Of a stretch of 64,000 bases of DNA, positions 45,809 through 56,724 are shown in pieces (positions within the stretch are counted from its first letter, which is position 1; each line of letters starts with the position of its first letter). The notes under the pieces are model-generated. The model did not search any database, was not told the DNA's origin, and saw nothing but the letters and a program-made list of their open reading frames with translations. The position numbers were made by a program, and so were the translations under genes. This stretch comes from Undaria pinnatifida (Eukaryota > Sar > Phaeophyceae > Laminariales > Alariaceae). The stretch is taken from the NCBI GenBank assembly GCA_012845835.1, contig JABAKD010000005.1, forward strand, positions 2,391,075 to 2,455,074. Direction: 5' to 3'.

Positions 45809-46035
45809 ATTACTGAAGATGAAAAATACACTTCAGCTGTGAGATCGACAAGAATGATTTTTTGATCAAAACTCAGCTTTGCAAGCTGCGTGTGATACTT
45901 CGATCGCGCATGTTACGGGGTGTGTGTACCCTCGTGAAGGATACAGGTTGGTGACTCCCCTGCTAATGGCAGGGTCAACGGGACTAAGACGTTCAGCCTT
46001 GTCCTGCGCCCGGAAACTGTATAACCCGCATGAGG
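45809..46035 (-). mobile_element. Second foldback end, head-to-head with the first
   Basis: ATACACTTCAGCTGTGAGATC through CGCCCGGAAACTGTATAACC matches the left terminus of the 39,262 element. Its outer edge touches the right edge of that element, with only AT-rich DNA between. Confidence 0.75.
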
Positions 46036-47229
46036 GGGGCAAAACCAGTCATCTGTAGGATTCAGTAAGCATGAAACAATAAGTGTTATAGTGTGAGTTA
46101 GCTTTTGCAGCGGGCTGCTTGGGTCTACGGGGTTTGTACGCAAGTTCCTGTGTACTCCCTGTATATGTGACAGGCCAGCGGAGGTCCAGCCCAGGCTTGA
46201 CGCTCGTTTTTTTTGCTGTCGAGTTATGATGGAACGTGCGGTGAACGTCGATCGCTACTGCTCCGAAGTGATGTCTCTTCTGCTCTTGATGTAATGCAAA
46301 GGCACATGTATTGATCGATTGAAGACCAACGAGTGAGATCTGGCGTTCTGCATCAAGCGTCGGGCGGTGCACACTTGATCCTACGGCTCTTTGAGCGCCC
46401 ATCTCGCACACTACGAGGGAATACAGAAACTAAAGCGTGGATCCAGAACGCCAGATCCCTGCACTCTCTATAGATGGAAGCTCTTGCGCTGAAACAGAAA
46501 CGATCGAAATTGCGTCACCGTGGCCGATTGTTTTTGCTGTTCCAGGCAGCCTCCTCCATGAATAACGTTTGGTGGAGCGACCGTAGGCGACAAACTATCG
46601 CACCTGTAAAGAGGTGTTGGGGACGGTCGGAATTCATATCGCGAAATATATATCTTGTAGTCAGTGAAACTAACCTAACACCGAAATGTACAGCTGTAGC
46701 AGTACGTATCGTACATGATAGTAGCACCTACTGTGCAGTAGGTTCTGCCCGTGTTTCTTTCGTTTCTAACCCGTAGGCACGTATATTTTATTAACGAAGG
46801 ACACTTTTGAATCGGAAATATTCATTTTTTATGAATCGAATTGAATTCCGATTCGATTTGGTGGAAATATACGAATTTGGCTCCTATCGGGAAACTACAT
46901 GTTGCGTATTGTCAACGCTTCTTCCGATCGGAATAATACATAGATGATCTGCCGTGACGGCAATGCAGCTACCATCGACGTCTATCCTCTGTGTTTTCAA
47001 TATTTTTGCTTCTTTGTCGCGGCACTTAACTTTTATCGGGCTGGTGGAAAAAATTGGGTTTGCGACCACCATTATTTGTTTTGAAGCGCCACAGCCGGGG
47101 TACGCTATGGTATGATCTGTTACAGCGCAGTATAGCAGTGAGCGCGCTTGTTGCCCTGGTCGCCACTCATTGAGGTTCACGATTTATCGCCTTTCTCGGT
47201 GGTGGTTTTGTCGATAATTCATAGTTCCC
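46036..47229. other. No gene recognised
   Basis: GATCTGGCGTTCTG (46,337) and CAGAACGCCAGATC (46,445) form a 14-base inverted repeat about 95 bases apart. Frames up to 120 codons, none recognised. Confidence 0.35.
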
Positions 47230-47318
47230 TTAACCCCTTTACAGCTGGAACCCGTTCTTGGGGACAAAATTACTTGGAACTAGTATAGGGAGGGGTTTGG
47301 GGGCTCTAAATGGGTTAA
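47230..47318. mobile_element. piggyBac-like miniature element, 89 bp
   Basis: TTAACCCCTTTACAGC at the left and, inverted, TTAACCCATTTAGAGC at the right: 16-base ends with two differences, with TTAA at both edges as in piggyBac insertions. Confidence 0.5.
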
Positions 47319-47439
47319 AGCTACGACAGATTGCCTCGGGAACGTTGGCCCAGTGAGGACATGCCATCCACGCAAGTTGGATTAAATCCTCCATTTTAAA
47401 TTGAACTTCCCCCCGAGGGGGTGTGCTTTTACCCGGGTA

Positions 47440-47830
47440 TTACTCTCGCCCGGGACTTCTGTAAGTTATGTATCAGGTAGGACATTCATACCCGTACCCG
47501 GAACTCCTGTAAGTTCTGTACGACCATGTCTCACAATACCCGGAACTTCTGGAAGCTCTGTGAGACTTTCATACCCGCACCCGAAATTCTGTAAGTTCTG
47601 TAGGACATTCATACCCGTACCCGGAACTTCTGTGAGTTTTGTACACCCCGTGCCACAATACCCGGGGTACGGGTAAAGCGCATTTTGTACCCGCCCGGAA
47701 CTTCTGTGAGTTCTGTACGCCCGTGCCACAATACCCGGAACTTCTGGAAGTTGTGTAACACTTTCATACCCGTACCCGAAACTTCTGGAAGTTCTGTAAG
47801 ACCCCCATACCCTTACCCGGAATCCACGAA
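47440..47830 (+). repeat. About 41-bp minisatellite, locus 2
   Basis: Nine or so units of ACCCGGAACTTCTGTAAGTT plus CTGTAGGACATTCATACCCGT, same family as 36,330-36,670. It lies directly upstream of the HECT exon pieces. Confidence 0.85.
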
Positions 47831-48067
47831 CCCTACAGAACATAACCTTGGACACTTGCACCTCTTTTTGCCACCTCGTGCTGCAGTCTTATTGCGATTT
47901 ACCTCCGGCTTTTCCTTGCGCACCTGCCCCCCCGACGCATCCCGCTTCTTGCTTGTTTCTCCTCCCCTCGGCCTCCGCCATTCGAACGAATCTACTTTTC
48001 CCCTTGTCGTTCGGTGACTTTCGGTTGCCTGCCGACCTGCTTTATGCACGGTTCTGGATGAAACCAG

Positions 48068-48222
48068 TACCTGTTTCCCAACCCCGCCGCCTCTATGATC
48101 GCCGAGGACCACCTCTTCCACTTCGAGTGTCTCGGCCGGATTCTGGCCAAGGCCGTCTTCGAGGGCATCCTCGTCGAGCCTCACTTCAGCCTCGCTTCTT
48201 TCGCAATATGCTCCTGGGGAGG
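48068..48222 (+). pseudogene. HECT N-lobe exon, frame-broken
   Basis: Reading from an AAACCAG acceptor: YLFPNPAASMIAEDHLFHFE, CLGRILAKAVFEGILVEPHF, then, after a one-base loss near 48,191, RFFRNMLLGR and a GTGAGA donor at 48,223. This is the HECT N-lobe segment that in UBE3B/UBE3C-type ligases reads LYPNP...FEFLGRxLxKAxxEGILVExxFxxFFL..LLG. Upstream (47,838-48,067) I see no further HECT sequence. The roughly 150 residues that should follow before the C-lobe are absent from the 292 bases before the next exon. So this copy of the gene is decayed or rearranged. Confidence 0.8.
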
Positions 48223-48292
48223 GTGAGATAATTGCGAGAGTGAAAGGGGTTGGGGATGCGACCGCTCTGCAAGACCAACCCACAACGCGTTT

Positions 48293-48321
48293 TGGTGTCC
48301 AACCGACAACGTTGGACACCA
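48293..48321. repeat. Perfect 11-base hairpin between HECT exons
   Basis: TGGTGTCCAAC and GTTGGACACCA with a 7-base loop; a second small stem (GGTGCAA/TTGCACC) follows at 48,330-48,362. It may mark what replaced the missing exons. Confidence 0.6.
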
Positions 48322-48514
48322 GCCGCGTTTAGGTGCAAATATGGAATAATTAATTGCACCATCGCCCCTTCTGTAGTATCGTCTCTACCCAAACCCTGAA
48401 AACATATCATTTCATTGTGAGCTACCATGTTATTTTGTCTATCGTCCCCCCCAATCCCGAATATATTTGATTAATGAAGCATCCTCCCCCCCCTATTGTT
48501 TTTATTTGAACCAG

Positions 48515-48703
48515 TGGTTTTGGGAAGCGATCCAGTCCTTCAGCCCGGAGGAGCAGGAGCAATTTTCGAAGTTTGTGACCTCATGTTTGAGGCCACCTTT
48601 GCTAGGGCTCGAAAGGCTGAACACGCCCATCTGCGTGCAGCGAGTGCCGGATGGCGAAGAGGGGCGGCTGCCCTCAAGCGCGACCTGCATGAATCTCCTC
48701 AAG
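48515..48703 (+). pseudogene. HECT C-lobe exon with the catalytic Cys loop
   Basis: Sixty-three codons, phase 0 at both ends, from a TTGTTTTTATTTGAACCAG acceptor to an AAG-GTTGGA donor. It reads WFWEAIQSFSPEEQEQFSKF, VTSCLRPPLLGLERLNTPIC and GRLPSSATCMNLLK. In the family the corresponding text is FVTSCSRPPLLGF and LPTSSTCFNLLKLP; the Cys at 48,686-48,688 is the ubiquitin acceptor. It is intact by itself. The frame continues correctly into LPQY of the exon at 57,140, on the same strand 8.4 kb downstream, if the intervening DNA is an intron. Confidence 0.85.
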
Positions 48704-49016
48704 GTTGGAACTTGGGCGGTTGGGCGTGGAGGGCAGAGGTGATGTGTTTGTTTCGTATTTTGATAGTCTATTTGTTTCTTACTTTTTACTTGGCATTCTT
48801 TTACTTTGTTTTATTTCTCCCCAAAGAAGACAAAATTATAACTACAAGGTTCCCCGGTGGGATGTGCTTCACTTGAAAACCCGGGCATGTTGCAAGTTGG
48901 ACAGGGGCAACAGCTATTGAAAACTAGATAAAATAATTAGTCGCCGCGCATGTAGCCGGGCAAGGCCAAAACGGAATATAAAGTTTACTATGTTATTTTT
49001 TCTTCATTTGGTTACG

Positions 49017-49203
49017 CTTTTCATCCCATTTATTATCGTCGCACCGCTCTCGCGCTCCCTCCCAGTAGTAACTCAGACCCGGGGTCACGTAGCGGGCTCT
49101 CCTCCTCCCTCCCCACTACGGTACGTGCCTTCATTTGTATCGCGAGAATAATTCGCCTTTTATTTTCTTCCCTCGTCGACTCTCGTCGAATTGTGTCTAA
49201 CTA
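49017..49203 (-). mobile_element. SINE1d, body only
   Basis: TCATCCCATTTATTATCGTC through CGACTCTCGTCGAATTGTG. The tRNA-like head is missing; the piece stops where the mariner-like element at 49,204 begins. Confidence 0.7.
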
Positions 49204-49963
49204 CAGGCTGGTTCAATTTGAAAGTTCGAAATTCAATTCCCCGGCAAATGTCCACGCCGTTTTTCTTGTTCAGACCATGAATTTTGCGCACGTCTTCTAT
49301 GTGCCGTTGGGAAGACCTCACCTGTCGGCTTATTTTTTTTCGCCTGATTTTTTGTCAGTAAATATTGTTCGGAAAATGTGGACCACCTTAAACCAAACAT
49401 GTTCTGCGAAAGAAGAAGAAAGAAAATAAAACAGAGGTCAAGCCTTGGGATGGGCATGTAGAACACGTGTGAAAATTTTCAGGGTCCAACTCTCCAAAAC
49501 GTGGTGGGCATTTAAACTTTTGTGCGAAAAAATGAGTAAGATACGTGTTTTTCCTTCAAATTACTTGGTTTTAGGGTAGGATCCACTTCTTTTTTGCTAG
49601 ATTCTGCATAATGTTGAACATAGGCAGGTCAGATCTTCGTTTTTTTGCGCGAAAGATTTACAGACATGCCTTGGAGAACCTCCAACCGGTTCGTGCAAAA
49701 TGTGGCGCAAATATTTTCGCCCCCACTTGGAGAAAACCCTGAATAATGTTGAAAATAATCAGAAAATAATGAAGGCCTTTCATTGGTCCATACGAGTTTC
49801 GCTCTTAGAGACAGTCCGAGGCCGTTGGAAAAAAACTGGCCATGTCACCCTCTCCCACCGGTCATGGGGTTCAGCATGATACCAAATATTCACCCTTTGA
49901 CTAGATAGTGCAAGCGGCTTTCGTGGGGGAGAAAATTTCGGGGTTTGAACGTGAACCAGCCTG
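49204..49963. mobile_element. Mariner-like TIR element, 760 bp
   Basis: CAGGCTGGTTCA at the left and TGAACCAGCCTG at the right, with TA on both outer sides (49,202-49,203 and 49,964-49,965). Weaker inverted similarity continues inward. It has cut into SINE1d. No transposase frame was recognised. Confidence 0.7.
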
Positions 49964-50209
49964 TACCAGGCATTGTTTATACACTTATTTAAACCAGTTA
50001 TTTACCTGGTACTAATAGTTGTTCCCGGGGATGGGCATTGCGGCAGACTCGTCCATATACCACTAGGTGCGTGTAAACACGGGAAAAGAGTATAATATAA
50101 AAGTCACGCGTAACTACATCAACGATGAGAAGATTTCACATTTACCCCCAAAGAGGCGTATCCCCAGAATGTATGTATATACATATATATATATATGGTG
50201 ATTCTCTTT
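49964..50209 (+). repeat. Left flank shared with window start
   Basis: 50,100-50,165 (CGCGTAAC.ACATCAAC through CCCCAAAGAGGCGTATCCCC) matches 1-66. This places the left part of copy B before the block I insertion. An AT dinucleotide run follows at 50,180-50,200. Confidence 0.75.
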
Positions 50210-50224
50210 TTTGAGGGGACAGGG

Positions 50225-50410
50225 ATTTGTTCTGGAGCTTTTTTCGTCTCGGCCTCAGTATAGGATTCTCGGAACTGGAAATTCTTGGTCAAGTCGCTTC
50301 GTTCGAGCGCCGTCTTCGGGGGGCGGCTCCAACACCCCTCGCCCTGCCTTATCCGTTCGGCACCTCGACGTGAACGCGGATTTACGCTGAGCGAGCCAAG
50401 GGAGAAGTGC
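50225..50410 (-). repeat. Dispersed repeat F, copy 5
   Basis: AAGTCGCTTCGTTCGAGCGC, GGCTCCAACACCCCTCGCCC and CGACGTGAACGCGGATTTAC are the reverse complement of the family. Confidence 0.75.
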
Positions 50411-51328
50411 GCAAAAAAATGTATTTTGAACGGTACTCTCCAGTTATTCTTTGGATCTTGATGTATGGAGAGGTCGATAAAATAAAACTTGGCAAGACAT
50501 TATTTCCAAATTGGCGTCAAAATTTGTCCCACAACAAAGAATACTTACTGAAAAAAAATCGCCTTGGTACGGCGGTAGCGGTAGGTATCATAGAAGTGCA
50601 TTTGTTTATTGAACTTCGGTGACACGTACGTACATGGATAGATGAGGCAAGCGCACGCATGACTAAAACGAGCAGGCAGTAATCACGAGTACTACGCCAG
50701 AAAAGCCACACGTCAGCATTACGAGTGGCTGCGTCCCCGGCCTCGATGGTGGTATTATTCGAGTTCGGGCGCATCGACATAGTTTGTACTCGTGCGAGTA
50801 ATATAGGTACGAGTAAGAGTGCACACACTGATGATGCTATATTACACACGCGCTTTTTGTCTGACTTATGGTGTGTAAAAGCAGGGAATACATTTTGCAC
50901 ATAAAATGAAAGGGGGGGGATCGTTCCTGTTATTAAGCTGCGTCACGCAAAGGTCGTACGTAGTGGTAGACGGTATCCACAAAAACCAGTGGCATGCATT
51001 CGTCCCGGTATCGCATCGGCGGGTGGTTCTTTTCCCCGAGAAAACTCTTTGGAGGTGTATAGGCGGTGTGGAAGGCGTGCTTTGTTGTTGTTGCTGTGGC
51101 GCCTGTCTCCGTTGCTGAAGAGGTCGTGTTGGTACGTAACTGACAAATAAAGACGGACGATCGATATTATAGTACGCAGCTTGCAAAATATGAGTATCCA
51201 CCCTAATTTCGTCGAACTCACACCTGACGTCGTTAGAATAATTTCATGAACAAAAAATGTGTTGCTTCCTACTTGACGTGCTCCTTGCTGCTGAACGCTG
51301 ATTGATCATCTCTAGTGAGTTATATAGA

Positions 51329-51657
51329 GCCGGTCACCCCGATGGTCTCGTGGTTACCCTTGAGTGCCACTAGCGTTGGTCCTTAGGTTCGATTCCCACC
51401 GTTGTGAGATAATTAACTTTTCTCTTTGCAGAGACGCAGAAAAAGGATAAAGTAACAACTGCTGAGAACACTTAGCAGCGTGTGTAGGTACAATTCGACG
51501 CGAATCGACGAGGGAAGAAAATACTGGATTCTCGCGATAAAACTTTAGGCATGTGCCGTAGTGGGGAGGGGGCAGGAGCGCCCGCTATGTGACCCCGGAT
51601 CTGATGGGAGGGAGGGCGAGAGCAGTGCAAGGATAATACATGGGATGGAAAAAACAC
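51329..51657 (+). mobile_element. SINE1e
   Basis: GCCGGTCACCCCGA, A box TGGTCTCGTGGTTA, B box AGGTTCGATTCCC (the best B box of the set), the conserved body and the end GGGATGGAAAAAA. Confidence 0.9.
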
Positions 51658-51701
51658 TGATACAATATGAGAACAGATTTTCAGGCAATCTACACCAACA
51701 A

Positions 51702-51803
51702 GTAATTACAGCAGTACAGTGGGGGTATCCGATTCAAGATCACCCTGTGACAATAATTACAGCAGTACAGTGGGGGTATCCGATTCAAGATCACCCTGTG
51801 ACA
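51702..51803 (+). repeat. Perfect 51-bp tandem duplication
   Basis: Units 51,702-51,752 and 51,753-51,803 (TAATTACAGCAGTACAGTGG ... CACCCTGTGACA) are identical apart from the very first bases, so the event is young. Confidence 0.9.
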
Positions 51804-52059
51804 AGCCGAAGCAGGCGCTCATTGCTCTTATTTGTTGTGGGCAATATATGGCTGTTAGTATGCCGGGACATGGCGATTTGACCGCTCTCATGTCCCGAAT
51901 GGCTTTATCTTCGACGCTCTGGGTACCAACTGTGTAGATGCATCCTGAGGTCGAGCGTTTTGTACGAATTGCGATCGCATGGCGAACCTTTGCCCTACGC
52001 GAGTATCAATAGTATGCAAAAAAACCCGTGAAAATATTAGCGAGCTTAGTTAGGTTTTT

Positions 52060-53170
52060 ACCATAAGCGAATGAAATCGAGATTTTCAGCAAACTTGGTT
52101 GGTGTCCCATAAGCGACAAAGAGATGATTATATGCGGGCAAGTATTCCATGATTAGTCGACCATTATGCAAGTCAAATACGCACTCTTTCGGCCTCATTT
52201 CAGGCCTTTTCCCACGGTTATTGTGCTCGAGTTGTGCCCGTCTTAAGTTCCATTAATTATTATTTCGTTTATCTTTGAACACCCCATTTTCGTTTGAAAT
52301 CGCGCTTATAACTGGGGGGGCCTAAATCCTGGATACAAATTGCTCTAATTCGTCCATTTCCTAAATCCTGGATACAACTCGCTCTAATTCGTCCATTTTT
52401 ATTGCGTTTGGTGCTGTTGTTGTTGACAAGTATTTCTCGTCCCCATTTTGAGCGTGCTTGCTCGGCACGCCAACCTGATATAACATCAAAATCGCTATTT
52501 TGTGCGACCTATCATGCAAATAATATCTGGTCGAATTGCGCTCGCATTGCGAATGTTTACTGTATGCGAGAAGTATGCGAGAAAAACCGAGTCGGTCGAA
52601 ATAATTGTGAGCTTATATTGGGTCAAAGCCTACCAGCCAATCACGAATAAGCCGATGGGGTCGGGGTTGACACGCCGTGCGGGGACGTATCGACGCGGAA
52701 GACCATCGTTATCGTTCCCGCGTTGTTGAAGCTGTAGAAGTTCGGAGGATTTCTGAACCATGGGGCCCTATCTCCCCCGTGTGCACCGGAACTGCCCCCC
52801 ATTGGTTGGTGAGCCTCTATCATCCTCCTAGGGTGGAGCGGCGCTGTGAAGCTCGAACCAATCAGCGATTTTAGCCAACGGGATTGGGGTTTCCACACCG
52901 TGGGGGGCGGTGTCGACCCGAGAGAACTCGGTTGTATTTCCCGGTTTGTCTAACTTTTAGAGATATACAATGACCTCTGGACCGGGGATGGGACTTTACC
53001 GTCCCCGGGTGGAGCTGGCTCTATAGCATACGACCCTCAGCCGATCAGAGATCGGCCGTTCGGTGGGTTGGGGATTTACACACTGTGCGGGGAGATATCA
53101 ATCCTGGTGATATCCGTGTTCGTTCGCGGGTAGTTGGAGTTGCTTTCAGCCTCGGGGCAAGCTAGCCTGC
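52060..53170. repeat. Direct duplication within block I, unit 1
   Basis: Matches 54,180-55,240 in order: ATAAGCGACAAAGAGATGAT, TCAGGCCTTTTCCACGG, GAGCGTGCTTGCTCGGCACG, then the satellite (array 2). A 40-bp tandem pair (CCTAAATCCTGGATACAA ... TTCGTCCATTT) lies at 52,321-52,399. Confidence 0.8.
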
Positions 53171-53609
53171 CATGCGTACAATATGAAGTATGTCTGGATC
53201 TCGGCCAAGCTCCGTGGCGGCGCTCGGCGCATTAAGCGTCGTTTAGCTGGCTCTATTGACAAGGGATTGCGTTCCGCATCCCTGAGACGAACAGGTCACT
53301 CGGAACACCCCAAATTGTTTTTCAAATTTTGGCATTTTGGTAAACTAATACATTTTTTTTCTTCGTTGTCTTGTTCGAAAAAAAATCAACTAACCTCAGC
53401 AGGGGCACAACAGCAGTAGCAGCAGCAACTCCCCGGACTACATTAATGTCAGCAGCAGCACAACAGCAGCAGTAGCAGCAACATACAGCAGTGGTACCGG
53501 TACGAGCATGTATGTGCATCTTGTGACTTGCGGTTCTCTTCGAGCTGCTGTTGCTGTTTTATGTCTGACACAATACGACAACAGCTTTTCAGACAAGCTA
53601 CACCAACAA

Positions 53610-53610
53610 G

Positions 53611-53696
<86 letters not shown>

Positions 53697-53698
53697 GC

Positions 53699-53732
<34 letters not shown>

Positions 53733-53781
53733 GCTGTTGTTGTTGTTGTAGTTGTTGTTGTTGTTGTTGTTGCTGTTGTTG
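53610..53781. repeat. TTG microsatellite, about 57 units
   Basis: Nearly pure TTG with single CTG or TAG units. It lies at the front edge of the dispersed repeat that has only four or five TTG units at 34,234. All long frames through it (poly-Val, poly-Cys, poly-Thr) are artefacts. Confidence 0.95.
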
Positions 53782-54150
53782 TCACGTTATTATTGACAAC
53801 TCGCATAATCAAGTCCGTGGTCACAGAACAGGCTCCAGTTACACTCTGGAGTGGAGGAATACCCTAGGAGACCACAAACAAACCCAAACGTGGTACACGC
53901 ATATATCATAGCTGACGCTATTCATGCCTCCGCCAGGAAAAACAAAAGTCAAAACGGCAGTCAGCCCACGATGTGCCAGGTCTATACTGCTACACATTCG
54001 TCGCACTACTCGCGCCTGAAAAAACCGACTACACCGCTTGCCACCCACAAAAGACTACCACCACGCATATATTACACGTGGTACCTATCACTACGCATAC
54101 GCACTTCAGACGCAGGTCAACTGGAAAATATGAAAAAAAAATAGACAGAG
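53782..54150 (+). repeat. TTG-bearing dispersed repeat, expanded allele
   Basis: AATCAAGTCCGTGGTCACAG, ATGTGCCAGGTCTATAC and AGACGCAGGTCAACTGGAAAA match 34,230-34,600. It separates the two direct units 52,060-53,170 and 54,180-55,240. Confidence 0.8.
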
Positions 54151-54179
54151 AAGAAAGAAAAGGGGTATTCCGATTGACC

Positions 54180-55240
54180 CAATAATGGAATGAAATCGGG
54201 ATTTTCAGCGATTTTTTTCGGTGCCGCATAAGCGACAAAGAGATGATTATTCGGGGAGCAAGTATTACATGATTATTCAACCAATATGCCAGTGAGTCAA
54301 ATACGCACTGCTGCTGTGTTGGCCTCAATTCAGGCCTTTTTCCACGGTTTGGTATTATTATGCTCGAGTCGTGCCAGTCTTAGTTCCATTTATTATTATG
54401 TCGTTTTTCTTTGAACACCCCTTGTTGCTGTTCAAGTGTTTGCTATCCTCATTTTGAGCGTGCTTGCTCGGCACGCCAACCTGATATAATATCAAAATCG
54501 TTATTTTGTGCGAACTATCATGCAAATAATAACTCGTTGAATTGCGCTCGCATTGCGAATGTTTGCCGTATGCGAGAAGTTTGCGCGAAAACCCGAGTCC
54601 GTCGAAATTATTGATAGCTTGGTGGGTCAAAGCCTACCAGCCAATCACCAGTAGTAAGCCACTGGAGTCGGGGTTGACACATCGTGCGGGGACGTATCGA
54701 CCCGGGAGATCATCTGTATAGTTCCCGCGTTGTTGGAGCTGTAGAGATTCGGAGGATTTCTGAGCGGGGGATGAGGCCTTATCTCCCCCGTGTGCGACGG
54801 AACTGCCCCCCATTGATTGGTGAGCCTCTATCATCCTCCTAGGGTGGGGCGGCGCTGTGGAGCTCGAACCAATCAGCGATTCTCACCAATGAAACTGGGG
54901 TTTCCACATCGTGGGGGGCGGTGTCGACCCGAGAGACTCGGTTTTCTTCCCCGGTGACTATTTTGTTAAAGATATGGAGTGAACCCTGGACCGGGGATGG
55001 AATACTATCGCCCCCTGGTGGAGCTGGCTCTATAGTATACGAACTCCAGCCAATCAGAGATCGGCCGGTTGGTGGGGTTGGGGATTTCCACACTGTGCGG
55101 AGAGGTATCAATCCTGGTGCTCTATCCGTGTTCGTTCCCGGGTTGTCGGAGTTGTATATATGTGGATGGATTATGATTTTGGGAATTGACCCTATCGTCC
55201 CCAGATGACCGTTACGTTAAGTACGATCCCCGGCCAATGA
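54180..55240. repeat. Direct duplication within block I, unit 2
   Basis: Second unit, with satellite array 3 at 54,660-55,150. Roughly 85% like unit 1. Confidence 0.8.
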
Positions 55241-56544
55241 GCGACCAGCGATCAGACAAAAAGATCATAGCAGATATGATATGTTTTTAGTCTCGTCTAA
55301 ATCTCGATCGAGTCTGGAATTCTTAACTGCTAAATTCTTAGTTCAGTGCTATCGCGTACTACTATTACTCCATCTACCAGATGAGAGTGGTCTACAGCAA
55401 CAAGTAGCAACATTATTATAATAGCATTCGAGGAATTGAATGACGAAGGCAGAGACACCGTGTTTCACGCCTAGAATACCGTCAGCGAGTCTCTCCACGA
55501 TCACTATACACACACAGAGGCGCGGTCGGCCTGCGAGCCTCGGATCTAGATATGAATCATGTGCATGTAGTAGCAGAAGCTGGCTTAGTGCGCGCTTCAG
55601 TCGCTACGTAGAGAACACGTCGTAAACATGTGGCCATCCCCTTGCTGGCCCTGGATGCTTGGTTGAGTCAAAACGTCAAGAAATGCACACGAAACGTCTC
55701 TCTGTGGCCAGACTAGAGGGTCAGTCTGCGTGGGCTCGGATAAATCCGATCGAAATGTATATGATGAAGCTCGGAATCGGATTCACGCAAGAAACGGAGA
55801 AACGCAGGAACCCGACAGAAGAAGCAAGTAGTCCACTGTTAGCCTATATCAATCTCTTGGCACTACTTTACATTCTACACGCGTAGACCATGTGTTCTGT
55901 GGTAACGGTCTTGACTCCATCGAATATTGAATCGAAAAAGTCGAAGTGCTGCCCTGCACTACCGGAGCATGGGTGCCGGCAAATGCCAAGGCGGTGCACC
56001 GAAGCAGCAGTGCAACAGTGCGGAATGTCGGCATTGTGTGTTGTGAATTGTGATCGCCCCCTCTTCATCTATATATTTCGTGTTGTAAAGCTATTAATAA
56101 ATCGGCGCACACAGCTGTGTCTTGCCCATCACGGGTGAATAATATATTATAGATGATAGGGGAACTTACCAGAGCATAATGTTGTTTTGGTGGGAGGTTC
56201 CACCCGTTTAAAATGGCATTTCTCTGTATAGGGGGCAAGGGGGGGGAAAGAGTCAATGGGGAAAAAAAAAATTACGGCGGCCAAGACTGGATACGTGCAA
56301 AACCATATGCGCCGTAATGTCCATCTCTGGATATTTCCCATCCCACGTTTTGGTCTTCGCATTTTTTTCTCCAGCTCCTTCCCATTTTTGTACCTTTGAT
56401 CCGGGATCGCATAGCAGGCACACGCACTACCATGCCGTCTTCACTTTCATCGCGGGAAGGGTGCAGCATTCTGTAGGGCGTTATTTCCTTTTCGTAGGAC
56501 AATCGGACGATTGCTGATGCGACGCAATGCTCGTGCGTGTTACA

Positions 56545-56724
56545 GTACTGGCCCCTGTACAGTGCTGGTATGTGCACTATAGAGGGAAGTACCTGCACTA
56601 TAGAGGAAATCGGCACTATTGTGCGTACTGCGACTACTAGTTGTTCCCATCTGTGCCAAGCGATTTTACAGGCACTATAGCGGGTGTACGGCACTACTCA
56701 ACCGGAGCTATATAGGGACCTTTA
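56545..56724. mobile_element. Mariner-like MITE (copy 1 in B)
   Basis: TACAGTACTGGCCCCTGTACAG at the left and TATATAGGGACC at the right. Orthologous to 1,363-1,556, with a shorter interior. Confidence 0.65.

Larger units (their letters stand above)
50210..55985 (-). repeat. Block I, copy 2 (inverted, expanded), inserted in copy B
   Basis: Reverse relative of 40,768-44,600, with an extra 2 kb from an internal direct duplication and a TTG-bearing repeat. Copy A of the large duplication passes from its base 75 to about 170 without this block, so it is an insertion in B. It lies in the presumed last HECT intron. Confidence 0.7.

Noticed and set aside
53438-53911. Frames rich in Val, Cys or Thr over the TTG run
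   Set aside because: Pure consequence of the trinucleotide repeat; flanking parts are dispersed repeat sequence.
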